Below, in pieces: positions 55,762 to 64,000 of a stretch of 64,000 nucleotides of DNA; the stretch's first letter is position 1; each line of letters starts with the position of its first letter. A model generated the notes under the pieces. The model saw only the letters and a program-made list of their open reading frames with translations, made no database searches and was not told where the DNA came from. Location: contig NZ_AYKS02000063.1 of assembly GCF_000496755.2 (NCBI RefSeq), positions 1 through 64,000 on the forward strand. The letters are read 5' to 3'. A program made the translations under genes and the position numbers. This DNA comes from Serratia sp. DD3. Its GTDB lineage: Bacteria > Pseudomonadota > Gammaproteobacteria > Enterobacterales > Enterobacteriaceae.

Positions 55762-58683
55762 ATGGCAGAACAGAAGCGCGGATTCAGCAAACGCTACCCT
55801 TTGCATATCCAAATTGCTGCTCTTTTTACTTTGCTAATTGTCTCAATCGGCAGTGCAATCGTTTTCTTCAGCCATCAGCAACTGACTAAACTCACTGAAG
55901 CCAGCACCAACAGACAGAACCAGAAAGCCAGTGAGATCATTGCGACGGAATTAAATTCCATTACTGGCAGCATGAGGATGTCAGTCAATATTCTTGCTGG
56001 TACTCGCATCATGCAAGCGACGACACTTGAGCAACGAATCAATACCATTCCTTTGATGCTCTCGGTGCTGCAACAGAATGATTATGCCTATGCCATTTAT
56101 AGCGCTTATCCCAATGGGGACTTTTTTATTCTGCGCCGTCTTAATGACGGTAACCGCACGTTATTCCAGGCACCAGATAATGCTAAATGGCTGGCGCAGA
56201 GTAACCGTTTTTTAGACAGTGAGCCGGAAACCAAGGCAATATTTTTAGATAGCAAGCAGCAGGTTATCATGACGAAAAACCTGCCGTTTAACCATTTTGA
56301 CCCCCGGGAACGGCCTTGGTATCAACTTGCTGCCCAGACACAAAACCTGGTGACCTCCCCTCTGTACACCTTTAAAGCTAGCGGTGAAACCGGCTTTACT
56401 TACAGCATACAGGATAAACATAGCGGTGCTGTTATCGGCCTGGACGTTTCACTGGCGTCACTTTCCCTGTTTCTTGAACGCAATCTGCCACCCAATAGCC
56501 AAGCGGCGGTGATCAATTTTGCCAATGAAATTCTCGCCAGCCAGCCACCATTGAAACAGTTGGCCGCGAGCAGTAGTGAACAATTACGCGATATTGCCAA
56601 GATCCCGGTGTTACAAACGTTGCTCAGCACGCAGCAGGATGAACATAGCGGTAACAGCATCCTGTTTACTGCCCAAGGTCAAAGCTGGTATGGCTCGGTG
56701 ATCAAACTTGATGAGCACGATAAACACTACATGCTGGTCACCTCTACCCCATCGGCCTATCTGACCGCAGATGCTAACGCTATCCGTAACCGCTCAACGT
56801 TAATTGCCCTGACTTTGCTGCTGCTCAGCCTGCTACTGGTCTGGTATTTTTCATTACATATCTCCAGGCCACTGATCCGTTTGCGCCAAGATGCCGACGC
56901 GATCAGTAATCTGCATTTCGACGATCAGCCAGAAAAGCCGTCAGTAATTGAAGAAGTTGACGATTTACATAACGCCATGTCAAAAATGAAGCTGACACTA
57001 AAACAGTTTATCTCGATGGGTAGCCTGTTGTCGGTTAAAGATGACTTTCCGCAGCAGATGCAAGGGCTGCTTAATGAAACCAGTAAAATCGCCGCAATGA
57101 ATGGGGGAATTGTTTTTTTATCTGACAAGGAGCTGGGCTATTTTTCCCCTATTGCGTTCAACTGGGCAGGTGAAAACCCGCATATATCAGCCATCGCGCC
57201 GCTACAACTTGATCAGCAGCATTCAGGCCCGCTTGGGCAGATATTGTCTGGCCAAACCGTGGCTGGGGTATTTGATAATGATAACCTCCCCAGTCAATTG
57301 CTCAATTTTATGCAACCCCATTTACCCCTGCGCTATATCGCGGTGCCGATGCAAACGCATGAACAACAGTTGATGGGTTTCTTACTGCTATTTTGCCCCT
57401 ATGAATTAAGCAACGAAGAAGAGAGCAGCAAAATACAGCTGGTCAACGCCCTGGTAGGGAGTTTGTCGGTGGCGATAGAAACCCAATATCTGTTGCAAGA
57501 GCAGAAAAATCTGTTGGCCGCCTTTATTGAGCTGATCGCCGGGGCGATTGACGCCAAAAGTGCCTATACCGGCGGCCATTGCCAACGGGTACCGGTGATT
57601 ACCAATATGTTGGCTAAAGCCGCCGTTGAAACTAAAGCAGGGCCTTTTGCCGACTTTACGCTTTCGCCCAATGAATGGGAGGAGTTACACATCGCCAGTT
57701 GGCTACATGACTGCGGGAAAATCACCACACCAGAAGCGGTGGTGGATAAAGCGACCAAGCTGGAGATGATTTATGACCGCATTCATGAAGTGCGTATGCG
57801 CTTTGAAGTTCTGAAGCGCGAAAAAGAGATTAACTACCTGCGCCAGCACGCGGTAATTGCGGCAACACCCCAAGAAGAGCAGCAGTTACGTGATGAACTG
57901 CAGCAATTGGATGAGGATTTCTACTTTATTGCCCAATCTAATGTGGGTGGTGAGTTTCTCTCTGACAGTGTAGTCGCCCGTATTCAACAAATTGCGCAAT
58001 ACTCATGGACTCGCACCCTTGATGATAGTGCCGGTGTAGCATTAGAAGAGCAGGCACGGAAAAAACGCCGCCCAGCAATCACCCTGCCGGTGCAGGAAAA
58101 ACTACTGGCGGATAAAGAAGAACATGTTGTTTATCGGGATGACAAGAATCGCTTACCCGAGAGTTACAACTTCAAAGTAAAAGAGCCGACTTTATTGTAT
58201 AACCACGGGGAGATTTATAACCTGAGTATCAGGAAAGGCACCCTGAATGAAGAAGAGCGTTACAAAATTAATGAGCACATTATCCAAACCATTGTGATGC
58301 TGAAAAAATTGCCGTTCCCGCACACCATGGCGAATGTTGCCACCATTGCGGGAGGGCACCATGAACGTATGGATGGCAAAGGTTACCCTTATCAATTGAC
58401 CCGCCAGCAAATGAGTATTCCAGCGCGCATAATGGCTATCGCCGACGTGTTTGAAGCCCTCACCGCCGCTGACCGACCTTACAAACCCGGCAAGCTATTG
58501 TCAGAATCACTCAACATCATGACTAATATGGCGAACGAAAACCATCTGGACCGCGAGTTGTTTATGCTCTTTTTACAATCAGGTGTTTGGCATGAGTACG
58601 CAAAATCCTATCTGCAGCCGGATAATATCGACCCTGTTGATATTACTGCGTTACTCAGCAAGCTAGGCCAAACGCAACAATAA
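55762..58683 (+). CDS. Membrane HD-GYP c-di-GMP phosphodiesterase with Cache, HAMP and GAF domains
   Basis: The 973-residue protein has a first membrane helix (about 15-37), a periplasmic dCache-like sensor (about 40-335), a second helix (about 345-365), HAMP (about 366-415), a GAF domain (about 425-575) and an HD-GYP domain (about 585-973). The catalytic HD is in WLHDCGK and the signature is HHERMDGKGYP. Between these lies an insertion of about 155 residues, rich in charged residues, that ordinary HD-GYP domains lack. It should degrade cyclic di-GMP in response to an external ligand. ATG 55762 follows AAGGCGAG; an in-frame TTG at 55741 is an alternative. It lies between aegA and uacT. Confidence 0.88.
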   Translation: MAEQKRGFSKRYPLHIQIAALFTLLIVSIGSAIVFFSHQQLTKLTEASTNRQNQKASEIIATELNSITGSMRMSVNILAGTRIMQATTLEQRINTIPLMLSVLQQNDYAYAIYSAYPNGDFFILRRLNDGNRTLFQAPDNAKWLAQSNRFLDSEPETKAIFLDSKQQVIMTKNLPFNHFDPRERPWYQLAAQTQNLVTSPLYTFKASGETGFTYSIQDKHSGAVIGLDVSLASLSLFLERNLPPNSQAAVINFANEILASQPPLKQLAASSSEQLRDIAKIPVLQTLLSTQQDEHSGNSILFTAQGQSWYGSVIKLDEHDKHYMLVTSTPSAYLTADANAIRNRSTLIALTLLLLSLLLVWYFSLHISRPLIRLRQDADAISNLHFDDQPEKPSVIEEVDDLHNAMSKMKLTLKQFISMGSLLSVKDDFPQQMQGLLNETSKIAAMNGGIVFLSDKELGYFSPIAFNWAGENPHISAIAPLQLDQQHSGPLGQILSGQTVAGVFDNDNLPSQLLNFMQPHLPLRYIAVPMQTHEQQLMGFLLLFCPYELSNEEESSKIQLVNALVGSLSVAIETQYLLQEQKNLLAAFIELIAGAIDAKSAYTGGHCQRVPVITNMLAKAAVETKAGPFADFTLSPNEWEELHIASWLHDCGKITTPEAVVDKATKLEMIYDRIHEVRMRFEVLKREKEINYLRQHAVIAATPQEEQQLRDELQQLDEDFYFIAQSNVGGEFLSDSVVARIQQIAQYSWTRTLDDSAGVALEEQARKKRRPAITLPVQEKLLADKEEHVVYRDDKNRLPESYNFKVKEPTLLYNHGEIYNLSIRKGTLNEEERYKINEHIIQTIVMLKKLPFPHTMANVATIAGGHHERMDGKGYPYQLTRQQMSIPARIMAIADVFEALTAADRPYKPGKLLSESLNIMTNMANENHLDRELFMLFLQSGVWHEYAKSYLQPDNIDPVDITALLSKLGQTQQ

Positions 58684-58718
58684 AGGCCTAAGCCAGGTTC
58701 CTTAGGATGGGTGAGTTA

Positions 58719-58758
58719 AAAAGCCACCTGAAAGCATCAGCGCTTGCAGGTGGCTTTT
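58719..58758. terminator. Bidirectional rho-independent terminator
   Basis: A perfect 12-bp stem (AAAAGCCACCTG against CAGGTGGCTTTT) lies between the convergent HD-GYP and uacT genes. A-run and T-run flank it, so it works on both strands. An inner AAGC/GCTT pairing extends it. Confidence 0.9.
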
Positions 58759-58897
58759 CTCATTGCAGTCCATAATATGCGGCTCCGCTGGTCAATTATC
58801 ACTCCGTTTTAAACATGGGGATAACCTTACCGCTAAACGACGCGTAGCGGCCCCGTAGGGCCGCAATATCGCGACTATTCGGGTCTAAAAACCTTAA
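58759..58897. other. Short gene-free stretch between terminator and uacT
   Basis: Nothing recognised apart from the end of the uacT transcript. Confidence 0.3.
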
Positions 58898-60322
58898 TCA
58901 ATTTTGTACCGCACCTTCTGCATCTTCCGCATTATTGACATCATCTTCTTCTGGTTTTTTCTCTGGGTGATAACCATTGAAGTACAGATTCAGCACCACT
59001 GCAGCGACTGATGAAAGCAAAATGCCGCTATGTAACAGCGGTTGCAAAGACTGCGGCATCTGGTTAAAGAAATCACCTGCTACTACCGGGATCATGCCAA
59101 GCCCCAGACTGATAGCAACAATGTAGGCGTTATAACGGTTAGCGTTAAAGTTGACCCTGGCGAGGATTTTGATTCCGGTGGCTAAGACCATACCAAACAT
59201 CACGATACCGGCCCCCCCTAATACAAACTGGGGAATGGAAGCCACAACAATAGACATTTTCGGGATCAGACCGAACAGTATCAAAATAACCCCGGCCATA
59301 ACACATACCCAACGGCTGGAGACCCGCGTGATACTGACTAAACCGATATTTTGTGAGAACGAGGTATGCGGAAAAGTATTAAAAATGCCGCCGATGATAG
59401 TTCCTATACCATCAACCCGTAACCCACGTATTACATCCGGTTTGGTGGTCGGGCGGCCAACAATTTCACCCAACGCCATAAACATGCCCATCGACTCAAT
59501 AAATACGATCAGCATCACGATCGTCAGGGTGACAATGGAAGCAGCATCAAAGGTTGGCCAACCAAAGGCAAAGGGGCGCACCACCGCAAACCAATCTGCA
59601 TTGTCCAAACCGGCAAAACTGACCTCGCCCATAAAAAGCGCTACCACAAAACCAAAGGCGATACCCAACAGTACCGAAATATTAGAGATAAAGCCTTTAC
59701 TGAAACGTGTGATAAGCAGAATAAAGACCAGCACCATTAACGAGACACCGATATAGGCAGGGTGACCATAATTGGGATTCCCCCGACCGCCAGCAGCCCA
59801 GTCAATCCCCACCCGCACGATACTTAGCCCAATAGAGGTGATCACTATTCCGGTAACCAATGTGGGGAACAGGCACATTAAGCGCCCCATAAGCGGCACC
59901 ATTAATGTGGTAATTACACCAGCGGCAATGGTGGCGCCAAAAATACCCGTCAAGCCGATGTTCGGGTTAGCCCCAATGGCCAACATGGGGGTCACGGCAG
60001 CGAAGGTCACCGACATAATGACCGGCAAACGGATACCCGCAAAGCGCCCAATACCAATACATTGCAACAGGGTCACAATGCCACAACAGAATAGATCGGA
60101 ACTGATCAAATAGGCTATTTGCGCTTTATCTAACCCCAGACTGCCACCAATCATCAAGGGCACGGCGACTGCCCCTGCATACATGACGAGCACATGTTGC
60201 AGCCCCAAGGTAAATAAGTGTGCAAAGGGTAAAATCTCTTCTACTTTATCAATGGGTTTATCAACGGCTTGTTCAATCGCTTGCGTCTTTTGGTTCGGCA
60301 AAACGTCATTCATGTTGGTCAT
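58898..60322 (-). CDS. uacT: Urate:H+ symporter UacT-like (NCS2 family)
   Basis: The 474-residue protein has about 14 hydrophobic segments and matches E. coli UacT (YgfU) closely: LGLQHVLVMYAGAVAVPLMIG, SSDLFCCGIVTLLQCIGIG, FIESMGMFMALGEIVGRP and NTFPHTSFSQNIGLVSITRV. UacT imports uric acid, with weak xanthine activity, by proton symport. ATG 60322 has AAAGGAG 9 bases upstream. It stands apart from aegA by the HD-GYP gene, with an opposite transcription order. Genuine urate specificity needs testing. Confidence 0.92.
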   Translation of the reverse strand: MTNMNDVLPNQKTQAIEQAVDKPIDKVEEILPFAHLFTLGLQHVLVMYAGAVAVPLMIGGSLGLDKAQIAYLISSDLFCCGIVTLLQCIGIGRFAGIRLPVIMSVTFAAVTPMLAIGANPNIGLTGIFGATIAAGVITTLMVPLMGRLMCLFPTLVTGIVITSIGLSIVRVGIDWAAGGRGNPNYGHPAYIGVSLMVLVFILLITRFSKGFISNISVLLGIAFGFVVALFMGEVSFAGLDNADWFAVVRPFAFGWPTFDAASIVTLTIVMLIVFIESMGMFMALGEIVGRPTTKPDVIRGLRVDGIGTIIGGIFNTFPHTSFSQNIGLVSITRVSSRWVCVMAGVILILFGLIPKMSIVVASIPQFVLGGAGIVMFGMVLATGIKILARVNFNANRYNAYIVAISLGLGMIPVVAGDFFNQMPQSLQPLLHSGILLSSVAAVVLNLYFNGYHPEKKPEEDDVNNAEDAEGAVQN

Positions 60323-60388
60323 TAGACATCACTCCTTTACGGCCCAATTCAGGGTGTTCAACCTATGGGCTACGATTCGAGAGCGGAC

Positions 60389-60504
60389 ATACCCATCATC
60401 CTTCATGTTGCAATGCTGTTCACTGCGATACACTGCCCCTCCTGGACTTACCCTTTCGGGCCGCTGCCTCAGCGAAAATCTGCAACTTAAATAAACTTGG
60501 GTAT
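60389..60504. repeat. Palindromic repeat element (copy B, 116 bases)
   Basis: 24-base ends at 60389-60412 (ATACCCA...GTTGCA) and 60481-60504 (its inverted form TGCAAC...TGGGTAT) match at the outer 7 and inner 6 bases. Interior is GC-richer and non-coding. It lies upstream of uacT, likely within its leader. Same class as 52390-52514. Confidence 0.65.
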
Positions 60505-61252
60505 ATCCCTCCCTTACAATTGATGTACTCAACATCTGATCTTTTAACTCTTGCTGAAGGTCATAACCTGGCAGTGATTGAACAAAGCACCCAATTAACA
60601 CGCTGTTGGATTCGGGCCAGAATCACACTAGGCTGTTCTCAGACTAGAAAAGTGTATGCATATTTTGTGCAAGGGAATGTGGCAACCTGGTGATATCAGG
60701 GAGAGATATAATTAAATGAGAAAGCCATCACAGATGGGTATTGATCAGTTTAGATATTATTAACATTATCTTTTGCTAAAAATAACATTTCCGGTTAGTC
60801 ATGCATAAATAACACCCAACGCAATCGATTAAATTACCAATTTGATTCATTTTACATCAACTACTGTCTCAATTTGAGACAACTTAGTTGACATGGCACT
60901 CTTAAGCAGCAAAGGAAATATAAGTTATCAAGATATAATGTTGCCTACGAGACGTTGTTAGACCTACAGAAAACTGTGTTTTTCGCTGACAAATTTGGGG
61001 ATAGCGCAGACTGCCGGGTACTTGTTTGCAAGCCAACCAACACGGACTCTAGCCGCTGACACTGCCAATGGCGACTCGTCAGTTATCATTATGGTATGTG
61101 ATAGATTTGAATTTTATAGAGGTCGCGGAGTGCCAGCATATTGCCGGTTATCTCTCTACCGGCGTCATTGAACATTGCCACTGGCTTGGCTGCCCTGGCT
61201 GCTGCCCACAGTATCAAGCACTGCCACCCCCTCAGTACCCTTATCGTCGGTA
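60505..61252. other. Gene-free region between the repeat and ade
   Basis: No gene is supported. It carries a perfect 17-base palindrome with 3-base centre, TGTCTCA-ATT-TGAGACA, at 60865-60881, directly followed by TTAGTTGACATGG, which contains a good -35-like TTGACA at 60888-60893 on the plus strand. A 62-codon plus-strand frame at 61068-61256 ends at the ade stop and has no recognisable similarity. Confidence 0.35.
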
Positions 61253-63001
61253 TTAAAGCGGCGTTTCCACAAAGCGAAATTGTGTGACATCAAATAACCC
61301 CATGCTGGTTAATTTCAACGCGGGAATCACCGGCAGTGAAAGAAAGGCCATCTGGATAAAGGGCTCATTAAGTTTAATGCCACATGCCAGGCAAGCCGCC
61401 TTAAGCTCAGTGATGGATTGAGCAATCTCTGTTGTTGATAGATCGCTCATCAAGCCAGCAATGGGTAACGCCAGATGGCTCTGGACCTGATGATTATTCA
61501 CTACACACAACCCCCCGCCATACTCAATCAATTGATTAATGGCCAGTGCCATCTCTTCTGGCCGATGACCAATCACCACCAGATTATGGCTATCATGACT
61601 CACACTGGCTGCCAGTGCGCCTTGTTGTAGCTCGAACCCCTGTAATAACCCCAAGGCTGGCGGATGATTTTTGCCATAGCGCTCTAACACCGCGATGCGG
61701 CAGATATCAGGCAGGCTAAACCTATCACCTAACCACTCCGCCTGCTGCTGATGGGTGATTAATTCATTGGGTACCACCTGAATAACTCGGTAGCGGTGGC
61801 CGGTGGTCAATGGCAGCGTCAACGCCGCAGCAGTGACCGGTTGCCGATCAATAGTATTCTGCAATGGCGGTTGAGTGAGCTGTTGACGTTGTTGCCGGGT
61901 AGATTGTAACTCTTCATTGTTCAGTCGCTCGCCCCTGATAATCACTTGGCGTATAGAAACTTGGTTGAGGTCATCCAGTAATACGATATCCGCCTGCTTG
62001 CCGGGTGCCAGCAGCCCCAGGCGTTTAAGGCCAAAATGCCGTGCCGCTGACCAACTGGCAACCCGATAAGCCACATGTGCAGGAATATGATGTTGATTGA
62101 TCAAGCGATGGATCAGCGAATTAATATGGCCTTCGTGAGTAATCTCCCAAGGGTTGCGATCATCGGTACATAACATACATTGCGGGCTGTTAAATTCATT
62201 GATCAACGGTGCCAACGTATCCAGATTGCGGGCCACAGACCCTTCGCGGATCATCAACGCCATCCCCAGAGAGAGCTTTTCCCGGCCTTCTGCCCGCAGT
62301 AAGGTTTCATGGCAGTTCTCGATACCTGCGGCAATATAGCCATTGAGATCTTTACCGGTGAGCAGCGGGCAGTGACCATCCAGCGTCAAATCACGAAATG
62401 TGTCTAGCTTATCCAGTATCGCGCTATTTCCTGCAATCACGCCGGGGTAATCCATCATTTCTGCCAGCCCAAGCACATGGGGGTGGTCATGATAGGCCTG
62501 CATTTGCTCTACCGGAAACTCTGCGCCGTTAACATCGCACCCCGCCAGTGCCGGCACACAGGAGCTGATTTGAATAAACTGATTTTGCCTGGCCTGTTCT
62601 GCGCTGCGTAAAAACCACGCCAAACCCGCTTGCCCCATCACATTGATGATTTCATGGGGATCACAAACAATGGTGGTAACTCCCAATGGTAACGTCGCAC
62701 TTTCAAACGTCACTGGGGTCATCATGCTGGATTCAATATGCAGATGCGCATCGATAAATCCCGGCACTGCAATCGCATTATGTGCATCAATACGCTGAAG
62801 TGCTGCAGCCCCTTGATAGGCTGGGCCAATACCGGCAATGGTATTACCGCTGATAACAATCGGCCCCGCTATTTCTCCACCGTTGATTAAATCGAGAATG
62901 CGGACATTTTCAATCATCATGTCGGCCACCGCTTCGCCACGGGAAACCGCCAACAAGCGACCGGTCTGCTCACGGGTGAGTGATTGTGTCTGTTTCGCCA
63001 T
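61253..63001 (-). CDS. ade: Adenine deaminase
   Basis: The 582-residue amidohydrolase converts adenine to hypoxanthine and ammonia. The metal motif [20 protein letters not shown], and the C-terminal DSHNLVVIG typical of bacterial Ade are present. Length is close to the E. coli enzyme (588). ATG 63001 is preceded by AAGGAC; the frame is open to 63028. Its product, hypoxanthine, leads to urate through xanthine dehydrogenase, which fits the nearby UacT and AegA. Confidence 0.94.
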   Translation of the reverse strand: MAKQTQSLTREQTGRLLAVSRGEAVADMMIENVRILDLINGGEIAGPIVISGNTIAGIGPAYQGAAALQRIDAHNAIAVPGFIDAHLHIESSMMTPVTFESATLPLGVTTIVCDPHEIINVMGQAGLAWFLRSAEQARQNQFIQISSCVPALAGCDVNGAEFPVEQMQAYHDHPHVLGLAEMMDYPGVIAGNSAILDKLDTFRDLTLDGHCPLLTGKDLNGYIAAGIENCHETLLRAEGREKLSLGMALMIREGSVARNLDTLAPLINEFNSPQCMLCTDDRNPWEITHEGHINSLIHRLINQHHIPAHVAYRVASWSAARHFGLKRLGLLAPGKQADIVLLDDLNQVSIRQVIIRGERLNNEELQSTRQQRQQLTQPPLQNTIDRQPVTAAALTLPLTTGHRYRVIQVVPNELITHQQQAEWLGDRFSLPDICRIAVLERYGKNHPPALGLLQGFELQQGALAASVSHDSHNLVVIGHRPEEMALAINQLIEYGGGLCVVNNHQVQSHLALPIAGLMSDLSTTEIAQSITELKAACLACGIKLNEPFIQMAFLSLPVIPALKLTSMGLFDVTQFRFVETPL

Positions 63002-63559
63002 CGACTTGTCCTTATTGATTGTTATCACCTATGATAAATGCAGTTATCATTTTGATATTTAATACATTTAACTCTTATCTAGTGTAGCCTGCAAAACGGA
63101 TGCCGTAGTGTGTGAGATGTCACTAATTGTTATTATCGGCAAAGAAAATGCCTGTAGGGTTTGAGTGCCAATTTTGAGGCCAATATTGAAGGCCAATGTT
63201 GAAGGCAAATAGTGTTAAAACTTGATCTAACCGCTTCGCCCCAGACAGCCAACGCTGGTTTGAATGTTTCTGTTCGACTCAATGATAGTCAAAGGAAATG
63301 GCTACAGTATTATAAAAAATCATGATAAATCGTTATCGATTCAAAGCCTGATGAGAGACGTTCCTGTGGCGCTCTTTGGTTAAGCAGATACCCATATCCA
63401 GTTCGTTTTTCAGATATTCCAACCAGTAAAAATTATTTAATATCAAGATATAAACAATAATAATACAAACCCATCACAGACCAATAATATTTGGCTAAAA
63501 TGCATAACATTTTACTGTGCTACACTGTTTGATAGGTTTAACACACTAAAGAAACGTTT
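63002..63559. promoter_or_regulatory. ade upstream region with short direct repeats
   Basis: Gene-free. Four imperfect copies of a 12-13-base unit (TTGA-R-GGCCAAT-like) lie at 63161-63210, about 160 bases before the ade start. The stretch 63211-63559 is AT-rich and should carry the promoter of the zinc-finger gene; nothing else recognised. Confidence 0.4.
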
Positions 63560-64000
63560 ATGAAAATAAATGATGACACTGACTTGAACAAAGTAAAATG
63601 CTTGGAATGTGGCAAATTTTTTGATTTTTTAGCACCACATGTCAATAGAGCCCACGAGATGACATTAATGCAATATCGCGAGAAATGGAGAATTCCCAGG
63701 CACCAGGCATTGGCCAGCATCACGCACCGAAGAAGATGCAGTGAGGTCACAAAAGAGCGTATAAGAAAGGGAGACTTAGTCCCTGATGAGCAAATCAGGC
63801 TGATGGCCATTGCCTACAAAAAATCTGACAGGAAAAAGACTACCTCTTCATTATTGAGGGAACGCTCTTCTGAAAACGCGCGTAAGAATCAAATCTGGAA
63901 ATACTCCCCTGTCATCAAGACGATAAGTGAGGAGCTGCAACAGCAAGCCATTCGCCGAATGCAGGCCAGGCCAGAATCAAAAGAGTGGGTAAAAGATATT
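63560..64000 (+). CDS. Ros/MucR-like zinc-finger regulator (partial, runs off right edge)
   Basis: An open frame from ATG 63560 (AAGAAACG upstream) runs to the window edge, giving at least 147 residues. The N-terminus has CLECGKFFDFLAPHVNRAH, a C-x2-C-x9-H-x4-H zinc finger, followed by MTLMQYREKWRIPRHQALAS. That layout is the MucR/Ros bacterial zinc-finger fold, whose members are DNA-binding repressors or chromatin-like regulators. The C-terminal part is basic (RRRCSEV, RKKTTSS). In enterobacteria such genes are often linked to mobile DNA; the window ends too soon to tell. Confidence 0.75.
   Translation, partial: MKINDDTDLNKVKCLECGKFFDFLAPHVNRAHEMTLMQYREKWRIPRHQALASITHRRRCSEVTKERIRKGDLVPDEQIRLMAIAYKKSDRKKTTSSLLRERSSENARKNQIWKYSPVIKTISEELQQQAIRRMQARPESKEWVKDI

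Noticed and set aside
60897..60910. TGGCAC...GC resembling a -24/-12 promoter
   Set aside because: Spacing between GG and GC is 9, not 10, and no plus-strand gene follows.
61068..61256. 62-codon plus-strand frame between the palindrome and ade
   Set aside because: No ribosome site, low-complexity Pro/Tyr end, no recognisable similarity, and it ends exactly over the ade stop; more likely chance.

Overview
The window looks like chromosome of an enterobacterium with about 48-50% G+C (estimated by eye). The best guess is Yersinia or a close relative in the Yersiniaceae. The reasons are E. coli-like protein families throughout, and two copies of a short palindromic repeat with ATACCC-type ends that I associate with yersiniae. 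The species call is an inference.

Left edge to 6.3 kb is accessory DNA. It holds the tail of an IS630-type transposase, an AT-rich gene for a secreted SGNH hydrolase, a decayed IS6-family transposase, and two paralogous exported DUF4139 (MuiA-like) proteins that bracket a small membrane protein.

6.4-18.6 kb is one minus-strand ethanolamine operon: MFS transporter, eutS, P, Q, D, M, N, E, G, A, B, C, L, K. It encodes a complete microcompartment shell and core enzymes, but eutT, eutJ, eutH and eutR are absent and the junctions are tight. An MFS transporter sits where a substrate importer would be useful. Next to it (19.1-24.7 kb) is glycerol and dihydroxyacetone metabolism: gldA, with dhaK, dhaL and dhaM divergent. 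This DhaM carries a full-length enzyme I and should be able to use PEP directly.

25.0-45.4 kb is the least understood part. Two paralogous FAD-dependent oxidoreductases, one with an NhaC-type antiporter and one with a BCCT transporter, bracket a ten-gene operon. That operon encodes a peptide-type ABC importer, an M32 carboxypeptidase, a creatininase-family hydrolase, a ketopantoate-reductase-like protein, an SDR and an isoaspartyl peptidase. A GntR/FadR regulator and a DhaR-like AAA+ activator without the GAFTGA motif lie beside it. This is the best candidate for an undescribed catabolic system.

46.0-49.4 kb is the glyoxylate-to-glycerate operon gcl-hyi-glxR. 50.1-52.4 kb is an AT-rich lipoprotein with a 24-base tandem repeat. 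52.8-63.0 kb is purine metabolism: a YgfS-like ferredoxin and AegA (urate-related), a large HD-GYP signalling protein, the urate transporter UacT and adenine deaminase. At the right edge a Ros/MucR-like zinc-finger regulator runs off the window.
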